A stretch of DNA of 64,000 nucleotides from Oceanimonas pelagia (GCF_030849025.1 NZ_CP118224.1:1720001-1784000); one strand, 5' to 3'. Shown: positions 8,740 through 16,395, counted from the stretch's first letter. Made by a program: numbers and translations. The notes: generated by a model from the letters alone, not told the origin.

Positions 8740-9141
8740 CTACAGCTTGTTGCAGCGAACAGGGCCAAACAACAGATTGCCATTCATCCATACCGAGATT
8801 TTCGGGTTCCCGGTTACCCCATTTTCATCTGCGCCTTGCTTGGGCAGATCAATTACACCGTTCAGATCGAGTATCAAATCCACTTTATATTCGTCTGTTT
8901 CATAGTCGTGTTGACCACCACCATCAAAAAACACAGTGACCGGTATGCTGTTCAGTTCCAGGGTCGGTCCTAAAACAACACGAGATCCCCTGTTATCACA
9001 GTCTCCTTCTATGTCCATTTTCATGGTGGCAGGCAGATCCAGATTCTTGACCACTTGTACAGCCTGGGCAGGCTGGGCAAGGCCCACCCCGACTGCAACC
9101 ACAGCAGCCAGGGCCGATGTACCAAATAGGCTTCTCATCAT
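8740..9141 (-). CDS. Secreted protein of unknown function
   Basis: 133 residues with a signal peptide: basic MMRS, a hydrophobic core to about residue 21 and AQA-like cleavage near AQPAQA. The mature part (about 106 residues) is acidic and Gly/Asp-rich with short repeated strand-like patterns (VDLILDLNG, KISVWMNGN) and two cysteines (one near the start of the mature protein, one four residues from the end), which could pair in the periplasm. GGGAGG lies just upstream of two consecutive ATG codons (9141 or 9138). No homologue is recognised. Confidence 0.7.
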   Translation of the reverse strand: MMRSLFGTSALAAVVAVGVGLAQPAQAVQVVKNLDLPATMKMDIEGDCDNRGSRVVLGPTLELNSIPVTVFFDGGGQHDYETDEYKVDLILDLNGVIDLPKQGADENGVTGNPKISVWMNGNLLFGPVRCNKL

Positions 9142-9472
9142 GGCGTCCTCCCTTACCGTTTATACAGACAAGGACGTAACGAGGCATCGCCGAGGACGGA
9201 AAAACACGATTATTTTTTCGAGCCGGACAAGTGCCTGAAAGACCCTTGTCACAAACAACAAACGCATAAAGTGCGCCAACGCGCTAATGCTATGAATATA
9301 TACACTTTTGTTGATGTTTCAGAGGCACATCCTCACACCAGGTTGTAAGTCAGACGAAACACCTATTTCCCTGTACTCTACCAAGTCACTGATATATAAG
9401 TGGAAAAACAGAAGATCAATCATAACAAAAATGAAACACTAAATCGCAAGCCGCCGGCGGGCTGTTTCAATA
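9142..9472. other. AT-rich intergenic stretch without a gene
   Basis: About 330 bases before the first repeat copy. It should carry the promoter of the secreted protein. A GC hairpin-like AGCC-GCCGGC-GGGCT lies at about 9448-9463. No coding region on either strand looks real. Confidence 0.4.
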
Positions 9473-10087
9473 CAAAAAAACCCCTGCACTGCAGGGGCTT
9501 TTGTCATTCACCGATAACCGGCTTCACTCCCACTCTATTATTAAAAATGACTTTAAAACCTTCAGTATCAGTAGCTTAAGAAGCCGTAGCTCTTCGATAC
9601 CAAGAAAAATACCATGTTCAGAATTTTTTAGTTTTTTAACTGAGTGGAGACTGTTCTTACAACTCCAGTCCCGACCAAAAGTCACGTTGGAGCTGCTCTA
9701 CCCTCTCGTAACTACAGAGGTTCTGACTTCTGAACTGAGCCCCAACCAGTCCATCAATATCAGCCGCCAATGCGGTTATCCGGCTGACGGTATCCGGGTT
9801 AGTGGCTGGCTCAGACAAGAGCATCTTCAAATCGTACCCGAGCAGGAAAGCCCCTTGCCGCTCGGTATCATACTCCAGGCGTTCTGCCGGGACATAAGGC
9901 TCCCACAGACGATCCTCCTGAACATGCTGATACTCAAGCAGAATGGTTAAGAAGTCAGCCACGTCTTTGCTGCTCTCGTTTCCCCGCTCCTGCCAGGCAA
10001 TCAGTTTTAACAGAGTCAGCCCGGCCAGCGACGCAACCTTGATGGTATCGCCCTGCCCTAACTCTACTGATAAGGCGGCACCGTAAG
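9473..10087. repeat. 615-bp direct repeat, copy 1 (contains the 3' half of the toxin gene)
   Basis: This segment recurs at 11649-12263 with a constant offset of 2176 bases, no insertions or deletions, and about seven substitutions that I can count by eye. It runs from the terminator downstream of the toxin gene to about codon 137 of the toxin, where similarity stops abruptly (CCGTAAG then CTTCC here, TCCTT in the other copy). Confidence 0.95.
9474..9502. terminator. Terminator downstream of the toxin gene (repeat copy 1)
   Basis: Stem CCCCTGC/GCAGGGG (9481-9487/9491-9497) flanked by a run of A on the left and TTTT on the right, so it can act in both directions. The same hairpin closes repeat copy 2. 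Confidence 0.8.
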
Positions 10088-10490
10088 CTTCCTGAAATCC
10101 AGCCACCGTCATGGTGACAGAATGCTCTGGCGGCCACTGTATTTCACCTGCGTCATCGGCTATGGCACCAAATGGAATAATATCTATTGGCAAGCCACTG
10201 TCAGGGTCCTGTAGTCGATGAATCCTCTTGGTTACGGTTAAACCAGCATCCAGCAAAGCCTGCCTTACTCTGGAAAAAGCTTCCCAATCCGGCACCAGGA
10301 TACCGGTATCAATATCCCGGGTCTGACGACCGGGATCCCGCCCGAATACATGGTACAGAACGAGATCTCTCGCCGTTGCCCCAGCAACAAAAAATGGCAC
10401 TCCGGTTTGCCTGGTTGTGCGGGTGATCAGTGTCAGTACAGGCTCAAACCCGGGTTTCAGGGAGCGTTTTAAGGTGTAGATATTGCTCAT
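9657..10490 (-). CDS. AbiEii-like nucleotidyltransferase, toxin of a type IV toxin-antitoxin pair
   Basis: 277 residues. The N-terminal half is a DNA polymerase beta-type nucleotidyltransferase: FVAGATARDLVL (34-45) is the G-S/T helix motif, TRDIDTGI supplies the catalytic D59/D61 pair and PIDIIPFG a third acid. Further on LLKLIAWQER resembles the conserved Lys region of AbiEii-type toxins. Such toxins act by nucleotide transfer and are held by an AbiEi antitoxin without direct protein contact in known systems. I start at the ATG at 10490, which overlaps the antitoxin gene by 47 bases; the frame runs open upstream to 10697, but that part lies inside the antitoxin coding region. Its C-terminal half is duplicated at 11833-12264. 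Confidence 0.8.
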   Translation of the reverse strand: MSNIYTLKRSLKPGFEPVLTLITRTTRQTGVPFFVAGATARDLVLYHVFGRDPGRQTRDIDTGILVPDWEAFSRVRQALLDAGLTVTKRIHRLQDPDSGLPIDIIPFGAIADDAGEIQWPPEHSVTMTVAGFQEAYGAALSVELGQGDTIKVASLAGLTLLKLIAWQERGNESSKDVADFLTILLEYQHVQEDRLWEPYVPAERLEYDTERQGAFLLGYDLKMLLSEPATNPDTVSRITALAADIDGLVGAQFRSQNLCSYERVEQLQRDFWSGLEL

Positions 10491-11442
10491 TGATGAGTTC
10501 GGCAACCTCTTTATTTCGGCTATCGCTGCTTGCAAGCAGCTCGGCAACAGCCAGCAATGCCTTGGCGTTGATATTGATGTCCAGCTCCTTTCCCCAGAAT
10601 GCAGGAACCAACCAGAGTCTGCCGGCAGGGTCAGGTTTTGCCTTGAGCAAAGCCAGCTTTTTCTGCAGTGGCTCAAAGGTAAAAAGCTGTAACTCACAAG
10701 GCTGTAGATAGTGCGTCAGTTCATCGGCGGCCACTTCCCCCCCCCAGTAATCATTGGGTGTTAAGGGAATCTCTCGCCAGTCATCAGGCGCAACCAGCTT
10801 TAGCCCACCGAGTTTTGGTCTTAGTACCGTGCGATAGTGTTCAATCCAGATATGGTAAAGGGCTTCCTTATCCAGAATGCGCCGGGTACTGCCCAGACTG
10901 ACAAGCTTTTCAGACTCCAGGTATTTAAACCCCTTGCTGACCATGCCCAATGAAATATTTGCCATCTCGGCAATGGCTCGAAACGGTAGACGTAACACAT
11001 CCTCTTGAGCCAACAAGGCAAACAACAGCTTCATAAAGCCCAACCCCGGCTTTGCCTGCTGCTGAGTTACAGGGTGACTTTCAGAACTGTTTTTCCCCTC
11101 AATCCACAGATTCAGTCCGTTACAGCTCACCCTGGCGTTGCCGGCCTCATCAATGAAATTGATAGCGTTACTGGAGCAAAAGTCGGCGAGATGAGCGGTC
11201 AGTCTGTTACACACCAGCAGAGTGTCGGGACGAGCAGCGTCCAGCAGCGCTGTGAGGCTTTCTTTACGGTGGATATGCTTTATTTCAGCGCTAAACTGGT
11301 AGCGTTCGCCGCGAACCGTCAGGGTAACCTGAGCATCGGTGTAAGGCTTGCCATCCGACTGTGGGTCAAAGGTGCACTCCCCTTGAATGTGCGAGGGCAG
11401 ATTATCTATGGCCAGCATCAGCAGAGTCGCGTTAGTGTTCAC
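10444..11442 (-). CDS. AbiEi-family antitoxin / transcriptional repressor of the type IV toxin-antitoxin pair
   Basis: 332 residues. The N-terminal 120 residues resemble a nuclease-like/regulatory region; a winged-helix DNA-binding segment follows at about 151-190 (FRAIAEMANISLGMVSKGFKYLESEKL); the C-terminal part resembles the AbiEi antitoxin domain. This long form is typical of the COG4861-like antitoxins paired with predicted nucleotidyltransferases. The start is a GTG at 11442, forced by an in-frame stop two codons upstream; GGTGA gives a modest ribosome site. The gene is upstream of and overlaps the toxin, the usual order. A large symmetric operator candidate (11435-11489) overlaps the start codon, fitting autorepression. 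Confidence 0.78.
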   Translation of the reverse strand: MNTNATLLMLAIDNLPSHIQGECTFDPQSDGKPYTDAQVTLTVRGERYQFSAEIKHIHRKESLTALLDAARPDTLLVCNRLTAHLADFCSSNAINFIDEAGNARVSCNGLNLWIEGKNSSESHPVTQQQAKPGLGFMKLLFALLAQEDVLRLPFRAIAEMANISLGMVSKGFKYLESEKLVSLGSTRRILDKEALYHIWIEHYRTVLRPKLGGLKLVAPDDWREIPLTPNDYWGGEVAADELTHYLQPCELQLFTFEPLQKKLALLKAKPDPAGRLWLVPAFWGKELDININAKALLAVAELLASSDSRNKEVAELINEQYLHLKTLPETRV

Positions 11443-11489
11443 ACATCACCACTGTTCATGAATCATGAACAAATCATAAACGTGAACAC
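11435..11489. promoter_or_regulatory. Nested dyad operator of the toxin-antitoxin operon
   Basis: An exact inner palindrome TGTTCATGAATCATGAACA (11453-11471, centre 11462) is framed by an outer inverted pair GTGTTCAC (11435-11442) and GTGAACAC (11482-11489) with the same centre, 11462. This makes four TGTTCA half-sites, two in each direction; same-direction half-sites are 17 bases apart. It overlaps the antitoxin GTG start. Known AbiEi proteins repress their own promoter by binding inverted repeats, so this is the expected kind of site. Confidence 0.8.
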
Positions 11490-11648
11490 CAGAGTCTGCA
11501 AGAGACTGGTTCTCCCCGCTGGTGTCTTCTTAGCTGAACCTGTCCGAGCGCCAAAGGTTTTGATAATTCCTGCTCAAAGGATGAACTTCTGTGTCACGAG
11601 TGTGAAAATGTCGGGTGTGCCGGCATCATAAGTTATATACACCCAATA
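11490..11648. other. Leader side of the toxin-antitoxin unit, no gene
   Basis: Between the operator and the second repeat copy. It should hold the toxin-antitoxin promoter reading leftwards. I see no coding sequence. Confidence 0.35.
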
Positions 11649-12263
11649 ACAAAAAGCCCCTGCACTGCAGGGGCTTTTGTCATTCACCGATAACCGGCCT
11701 CACTCCCACTCTATTATTAAAAATGACTTTAAAACCTTAAGTATCAGTCACTTAACAAGCCGTAGCTCTTCGATACCAAGAAAAATACCATGTTCAGAAT
11801 TTTTTAGTTTTTTAACTAAGTGGAGACTGTTCTTACAACTCCAGTCCCGACCAAAAGTCACGTTGGAGCTGCTCTACCCTCTCGTAACTACAGAGGTTCT
11901 GACTTCTGAACTGAGCCCCAACCAGTCCATCAATATCAGCCGCCAATGCGGTTATCCGGCTGACGGTATCCGGGTTAGTGGCTGGCTCAGACAAGAGCAT
12001 CTTCAAATCGTACCCGAGCAGGAAAGCCCCTTGCCGCTCGGTATCATACTCCAGGCGTTCTGCCGGGACATAAGGCTCCCACAGACGATCCTCCTGAACA
12101 TGCTGATACTCAAGCAGAATGGTTAAGAAGTCAGCCACGTCTTTGCTGCTCTCGTTTCCCCGCTCCTGCCAGGCAATCAGTTTTAACAGAGTCAGCCCGG
12201 CCAGCGACGCAACCTTGATGGTATCGCCCTGCCCTAACTCTACTAATAAGGCGGCACCGTAAG
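11649..12263. repeat. 615-bp direct repeat, copy 2
   Basis: Near-identical to 9473-10087 (offset 2176). It starts with the terminator hairpin (11652-11677, here a 12-bp stem with no mismatch) and ends at ACCGTAAG (12256-12263). To its right the sequence becomes AT-rich and unrelated. At this edge AGTCCT (12262-12267) and AGGACT (12298-12303) form a small inverted pair. Confidence 0.95.
11652..11678. terminator. Terminator of repeat copy 2
   Basis: AAAAGCCCCTGC, 3-base loop, GCAGGGGCTTTT: a perfect 12-bp stem with A and T flanks, bidirectional. It insulates the toxin-antitoxin promoter from transcripts coming from the right. Confidence 0.85.
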
Positions 12264-12264
12264 T
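11833..12264 (-). pseudogene. Truncated C-terminal copy of the AbiEii-like toxin
   Basis: Carries toxin codons from about 137 (YGAAL) to the stop, in frame and almost identical to the intact gene at 9657; one visible change is S to L just after the junction. The nucleotidyltransferase catalytic half is absent, so no toxin activity is expected. The frame can be opened to 12291 through unrelated sequence, but no ribosome site is seen. Confidence 0.9.
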
Positions 12265-12342
12265 CCTTCCAAAACAGCAGACACAGCTCACCGTAGACAG
12301 GACTAAAAACTAGGCAAAAGGATCCTCATACTGGATATGCAC

Positions 12343-12381
12343 TTGACAATAAACTTACCAATGGTAACTTACTAATGGTAA
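12343..12381 (+). promoter_or_regulatory. Promoter with two tandem palindromic operators upstream of the PACE gene
   Basis: TTGACA (12343-12348) is followed by TTACCAATGGTAA (12355-12367, perfect 5-bp arms) and TTACTAATGGTAA (12369-12381, one arm mismatch), 14 bases apart start to start. They cover the spacer and likely -10 region, as expected for sites bound by the TetR-type repressor at 13588. The -10 itself is not distinct (TACTAA at 12370 is too far from the -35). The region 12264-12581 otherwise holds no supported gene and would form a leader of about 200 bases. Confidence 0.6.
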
Positions 12382-12581
12382 CATAACCAAGTGTGACAGA
12401 GCCCGATAGTTTCAGAGGCGGCTCAATCAGCTGGGGTAATATGAATGGATAACAATATGAATTGCGACCTTTTCTGTATGCGTGCAGGAGTCTGTACTCA
12501 CTGTCCACCTACTATTCGTAATACGTGGCTTTATACCCCTAGCACAGGGGAATTCAATGTTTATTATCGAAGAGGTCGGAA

Positions 12582-13001
12582 ATGCAAGGAATTAAACGCA
12601 GAGTTACCTACGTATTATTTTATGAAGCAATAACTCTTGCTATTATTAGCACCGCATTCTATTTATTCTCAGATAAAGATGCCTCACATTCCAGTATGCT
12701 AGGTGTTGTGACGGTAGTTCTGGCTATCATTTGGAACACTGCATATAACACAGTTTTTGAATGGTGGGAATCCAAGCTGGCTAAACGTGGGCGAGATGTA
12801 ATACGACGAGTGATCCACGCTGTAGGATTTGAAGTTGGTTTTGTAGCTATTACTCTACCTTTATTTTCATGGTGGCTTGATCTATCACTATGGGACGCAT
12901 TCATGCTTGATATTGGGTTAACTTTGTTTTTTATGTTTTTCACTTTCTTTTATAATTGGACGTTCGACCGAATATTTGGACTGCCTCTATCAGCTCAATA
13001 A
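12582..13001 (+). CDS. PACE-family (AceI-like) multidrug efflux transporter
   Basis: 139 residues with four predicted membrane helices in two repeated halves, each a bacterial transmembrane pair domain. Family marks are present: the acidic residue in helix 1 (YEAITL), WNTAYNTVFEWWE at the end of helix 2, RVIHAVGFEVGF at helix 3 and NWTFDRIFGLP at the C-terminus. PACE proteins export biocides such as chlorhexidine and small polyamines in the inner membrane. Base composition is much more AT-rich than the flanking chromosome, suggesting transfer. AGAGG stands before the ATG. Two operator-like palindromes lie upstream. Confidence 0.88.
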   Translation: MQGIKRRVTYVLFYEAITLAIISTAFYLFSDKDASHSSMLGVVTVVLAIIWNTAYNTVFEWWESKLAKRGRDVIRRVIHAVGFEVGFVAITLPLFSWWLDLSLWDAFMLDIGLTLFFMFFTFFYNWTFDRIFGLPLSAQ

Positions 13002-13050
13002 GAGCCACACCAAAAAAATTTAACATTATATTGAATCAATAAGCGGTCAG

Positions 13051-13062
13051 TTACTTAAGTAA
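13051..13062. promoter_or_regulatory. Palindrome TTACTTAAGTAA upstream of the DsbB-like/TetR pair
   Basis: A perfect 12-base palindrome with the same TTAC and GTAA ends as the two sites before the PACE gene but a 2-base rather than 3-base centre. TATAAC at 13072-13077 could be the -10 of this promoter. It may be a further site for the TetR regulator. Confidence 0.4.
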
Positions 13063-13159
13063 TGGTGAATGTATAACGCTTTTGCCCCAAGTGAACTGGC
13101 CGCACTACAAACATTTAATCTTAAAACATAAAAACCAACATACTACAACAGGAGAAAAC

Positions 13160-13588
13160 ATGAACAGCCAGCGTAATTACCAACCATCATACAGTCGTCT
13201 TATTCGGTTTTTTGGCATTGTTTCCATCGCCATATTCCTAATCACATGGGCCATTGACCTGACTGGTCTGACTTACCCCTGCCCTTATTGCCGAACCCAG
13301 AGAACCATCATTGGTATTTTGGGGCTTATACTATTAATGACCTCACGATTGCATCCACTACTTACTAAATATATAGTTACTGTTTTAGGTGGCTACGGTT
13401 TCGTAGTTGCAGCTATGCAACACTTCATGGGCTGGGACGACATCTATGAAGGGGTCTATAAGTTTGGAAATGGTGGCCCTTGGTTCTTCGATGAAATGTT
13501 GTTATCAGGAGGAGCCATGTTTGTTATAGTCGCGCAGGTTTTCACGACTTTACTACTTACAACAAATTGTAATAAGAGGCCGATTTAA
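13160..13588 (+). CDS. DsbB-like small membrane protein with a CxxC motif
   Basis: 142 residues with four predicted membrane helices (about 15-33, 47-62, 68-87 and 112-132). Between the first two is PCPYCRTQR, close to the CxxC...QR motif at the top of DsbB helix 2. The second DsbB cysteine pair is not present; the only other cysteine is near the C-terminus. It could be a quinone-linked thiol oxidase-like protein or an unrelated membrane protein. AGGAG lies 5 bases before the ATG. The stop overlaps the TetR start by one base (TAATG), so the two are coupled. AT-rich like its neighbours. Confidence 0.6.
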   Translation: MNSQRNYQPSYSRLIRFFGIVSIAIFLITWAIDLTGLTYPCPYCRTQRTIIGILGLILLMTSRLHPLLTKYIVTVLGGYGFVVAAMQHFMGWDDIYEGVYKFGNGGPWFFDEMLLSGGAMFVIVAQVFTTLLLTTNCNKRPI

Positions 13589-14163
13589 TGGGAAAGCGCA
13601 TGTCAAAGGATGCTCGTCGAGAGCAGCTCTTGTCTATTGCCGAAGAGATCGTTAGAAATGAAGGAGCAGATGCATTAACACTTATTACGCTTGCCGAAAA
13701 GGCAGGCGTAACCAAACCATTAACATATGAACACTTTTCTAATCGCGAAGGTTTGCTTTCGGAATTGTATAAACGTTGCGATGAAAAATTAGTCTCTGCA
13801 ATGACTGTGTCTATTCAGGTAAAAACCTCCAGCCTCAAAGATGCAGCCAGTATCGCTGCTTCTTCCTATATGGATTGTGTGAAGATCTGTGGGAGTTTAT
13901 ACGAGGCTGTAATTTCAGCTTTATTGGCGTACCCTGAATATAACAATATACGAGTTCAGATAAGAGATTATTTTGTTAAGTCATATCACAAGTTATTTCG
14001 TCCTTTTGTATCCATTCCAAACGATGAACTCAGAATAAAGCTAATCGCGATATTCGGAGCTCTTGAAGAAATTGGAAAAGCTATGAATCATGGTGAGATA
14101 AGCTACCAGAAAGCAAACGACACTCTTACAAGTTTAATTATTTCTTTTCTAGGAGCAAGATAA
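13588..14163 (+). CDS. TetR/AcrR-family transcriptional regulator
   Basis: 191 residues. The N-terminal 50 or so hold the TetR helix-turn-helix: RREQLLSIAEEIVRNEG, then ITLAEKAGVTKPLTYEHFSNREGLL. The C-terminal part is an all-helical ligand-binding domain. It is translationally coupled to the DsbB-like gene and close to the PACE transporter, so it probably represses one or both and responds to an exported compound (inference). Candidate operators are the TTAC...GTAA palindromes at 12355-12381 and 13051-13062. An alternative start is the ATG at 13600. Confidence 0.9.
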   Translation: MGKRMSKDARREQLLSIAEEIVRNEGADALTLITLAEKAGVTKPLTYEHFSNREGLLSELYKRCDEKLVSAMTVSIQVKTSSLKDAASIAASSYMDCVKICGSLYEAVISALLAYPEYNNIRVQIRDYFVKSYHKLFRPFVSIPNDELRIKLIAIFGALEEIGKAMNHGEISYQKANDTLTSLIISFLGAR

Positions 14164-14647
14164 ATTAAAGCAAAGAGCTTTATCTAATAAAGCCACATTA
14201 TGGCTACCCAGCAGTTATTCCCAGGGATGGCGATACAGTGTCTATAAAATGTCTGACTCATTTTACATTGACGCCATGCTCTCGCTGAACGCCTACGACG
14301 TGTTAAATATGTGGAGAAAACGACTCGGTGTGCTCTACATCAATCTAGCTCAGGAATTTTGGAAACACCCAGCGACAGCCACTCTTCCGCCAGTTCGGCC
14401 TGCCATAATGGATGAATAGGCTGGAGCGCCACCTCTAAGAGATCGCAGAGAGAGCATGCTCCGACTGCACATCTATCATCTTCCTCTGGTAATCAGCCAA
14501 ATACAACAGCTTACCAGGATAGGCCCAACAGACGGCTCTCAGCAACAACTTGACCACTACAACTAAAGCAAAAATTGCCTACCAGCACTCACAAAGGTCA
14601 TCCTAAGCAAGCTCAATGACCGGACTTGCTCTCCCACACAAACAGAA
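14164..14647. other. Intergenic stretch, no convincing gene
   Basis: Nearly 500 bases between tetR and the guaA terminator. A 56-codon frame (14249-14419) starting MSDSFYIDAMLSLNAYDV is open but has no ribosome site and no recognised relatives; it could be debris of a mobile element. A weak hairpin GCTTTA/TAAAGC at about 14178-14194 could end the tetR transcript. Confidence 0.35.
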
Positions 14648-14669
14648 AGCCCAGCGAAAACGCTGGGCT
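14648..14669 (-). terminator. Terminator of guaBA
   Basis: Perfect 9-bp stem AGCCCAGCG/CGCTGGGCT with AAAA loop; on the minus strand it is followed by TTCTGTTTGTG. It lies 55 bases after the guaA stop. Confidence 0.85.
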
Positions 14670-14724
14670 CTGAGATTTATTTTGTTATTGCTAGATATTG
14701 CCAAGTGTTACTTGTCGGTACCTG

Positions 14725-16302
14725 TCACTCCCACTCGATGGTGGCGGGTGGCTTGCCGGAGATGTCGTATACCACGCGGCTGATGCCGTCGATTTCGTTG
14801 ATGATGCGGTTGGACACATGGCCCAGGAAATCGTACGGCAGATGCGCCCAGTGAGCGGTCATGAAGTCGATGGTTTCCACGGCGCGCAGGGATACAACCC
14901 AGTCGTATTTACGAGCATCGCCCATCACGCCCACGGAACGCACCGGCAGGAACACGGTAAAGGCCTGGCTGACCTTGTTGTACAGGTCATGCTTGCGCAG
15001 CTCGTCAATGAAGATGGCGTCGGCCCGGCGCAGCAGGTCGCAGTATTCCTTCTTCACTTCACCCAGCACCCGCACACCCAGGCCCGGGCCCGGGAAGGGG
15101 TGACGGTAGAGCATGTCGTAAGGCAGCCCCAGCTCCAGACCCACCTTGCGCACTTCGTCCTTGAACAGCTCTTTCAGCGGCTCAACCAGCTTGAGCTCCA
15201 TGTCTTCAGGCAGGCCACCCACGTTGTGGTGGGACTTGATCACATGGGCCTTGCCGGTGGCGGAGCCGGCAGACTCGATCACATCGGGATAAATGGTGCC
15301 CTGGGCCAGCCATTTCACGTCTCTGATCTTGCCGGCTTCTTCGTCGAAAACTTCGATAAAGACGCGACCGATGATCTTGCGCTTGGCTTCCGGATCGTTT
15401 TCGCCGGCCAGGGCATCAAGGAAACGCTGCTCGGCGTTCACATGCACAATGTTCAGGCCGAAGTGGTCACCGAACATTTCCATCACCTGCTCGCCTTCGT
15501 TCAGGCGCAGCAGGCCGTTGTCCACGAACACACAGGTAAGCTTGTCGCCAATGGCGCGGTGCAGCAGCATGGCGGTCACGGAAGAATCCACACCACCGGA
15601 CAGGCCCAGCAGCACCTTGTCGTCGCCCACCTGCTCGCGAATGCGGGCCACGGCGTCTTCAATGATGGAGGCCGGGGTCCACAGCGCTTCACAGCCGCAG
15701 ATGCCACGCACAAAGTGCTCCAGCATGCGTGCGCCCTGACGGGTGTGGGTTACTTCCGGGTGGAACTGCACGCCGTAGAAACGGCGGGTTTCGTCGGCCA
15801 TGGCGGCAAAGGGGCAGCTGCCGGTCTGGGCCACCTTGTGGAAACCCTCGGGCAGGGCCACCACCTTGTCGCCGTGGCTCATCCACACGTCGAGCAGGGC
15901 GTTACCGTTGTCGTCGATGGCGTCTTCAATATTGGCGAACAGGGCGCAGTCGGCCACCCGCTGCACCTGGGCGTAACCAAACTCACGCTCGCTGGAGCCG
16001 GCCACGGCGCCGCCCAGCTGCTCGGCCATGGTCTGCATGCCGTAGCAGATGCCAAACACCGGCACGCCGGCGTTAAACACATATTCCGGCGCACGCGGGC
16101 TGTTTTCCTCGGTGACCGACTCCGGCCCCCCGGACAGAATGATACCGTTCGGATTGAAGTCGCGGATCTGCTCCTCGGTGACGTCCCAGGCCCACAGCTC
16201 GCAATACACGCCCAGTTCACGCACACGGCGCGCAATCAGCTGAGTGTATTGTGAGCCGAAGTCCAGGATCAGGATCCGGTTGTCGTGAATGTTCTTGGTC
16301 AT
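14725..16302 (-). CDS. guaA: GMP synthase (glutamine-hydrolysing)
   Basis: 525 residues, the E. coli length, with near-continuous identity. The N-terminal class I glutamine amidotransferase has FGICYGMQT (nucleophile Cys near 86) and [11 protein letters not shown]; the ATP-pyrophosphatase has LSGGVDSS near 235; the C-terminal dimerisation domain ends in KPPATIEWE. It converts XMP to GMP. I start at the ATG at 16302 ([11 protein letters not shown]), which matches E. coli; the frame extends 8 codons further. It is the second gene of guaBA, with a hairpin between the genes. Confidence 0.98.
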   Translation of the reverse strand: MTKNIHDNRILILDFGSQYTQLIARRVRELGVYCELWAWDVTEEQIRDFNPNGIILSGGPESVTEENSPRAPEYVFNAGVPVFGICYGMQTMAEQLGGAVAGSSEREFGYAQVQRVADCALFANIEDAIDDNGNALLDVWMSHGDKVVALPEGFHKVAQTGSCPFAAMADETRRFYGVQFHPEVTHTRQGARMLEHFVRGICGCEALWTPASIIEDAVARIREQVGDDKVLLGLSGGVDSSVTAMLLHRAIGDKLTCVFVDNGLLRLNEGEQVMEMFGDHFGLNIVHVNAEQRFLDALAGENDPEAKRKIIGRVFIEVFDEEAGKIRDVKWLAQGTIYPDVIESAGSATGKAHVIKSHHNVGGLPEDMELKLVEPLKELFKDEVRKVGLELGLPYDMLYRHPFPGPGLGVRVLGEVKKEYCDLLRRADAIFIDELRKHDLYNKVSQAFTVFLPVRSVGVMGDARKYDWVVSLRAVETIDFMTAHWAHLPYDFLGHVSNRIINEIDGISRVVYDISGKPPATIEWE

Positions 16303-16325
16303 CGTCTTCCTACTCGTTACAAACA

Positions 16326-16380
16326 CCGTCTGTGGGGGGAGCAGACGGCAATAGAAAAACGGGGGGACCAGCCCCCCGTT
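16326..16380 (-). terminator. Hairpins in the guaB-guaA gap
   Basis: Reading leftwards, the first hairpin has stem AACGGGGGG/CCCCCCGTT (16358-16366 with 16372-16380) and a run of T after it, the form of an intrinsic terminator. A second hairpin (CCGTCTG 16326-16332 with CAGACGG 16342-16348) carries a C-rich loop in the RNA that could pair with the G run of the first. It may lower or control guaA expression relative to guaB. Confidence 0.65.
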
Positions 16381-16395
16381 CGTCGCGTTCCGGGA

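Noticed and set aside
9501-9950. Plus-strand frame of 149 codons repeated at 11677-12126
   Set aside because: It recurs only because the DNA repeat does. It is antisense to the toxin 3' end, and the toxin frame has the family motifs.
10491-10697. N-terminal extension of the toxin frame
   Set aside because: It reads through the antitoxin coding region in another frame and has no similarity to the family.
12445-12633. 62-codon frame overlapping the PACE gene start
   Set aside because: No ribosome site and no similarity; it overlaps the real gene in another frame. A leader peptide cannot be excluded but is not supported.
14249-14419. 56-codon frame between tetR and guaA
   Set aside because: No ribosome site and no recognised relatives; kept only as a note in the intergenic entry.
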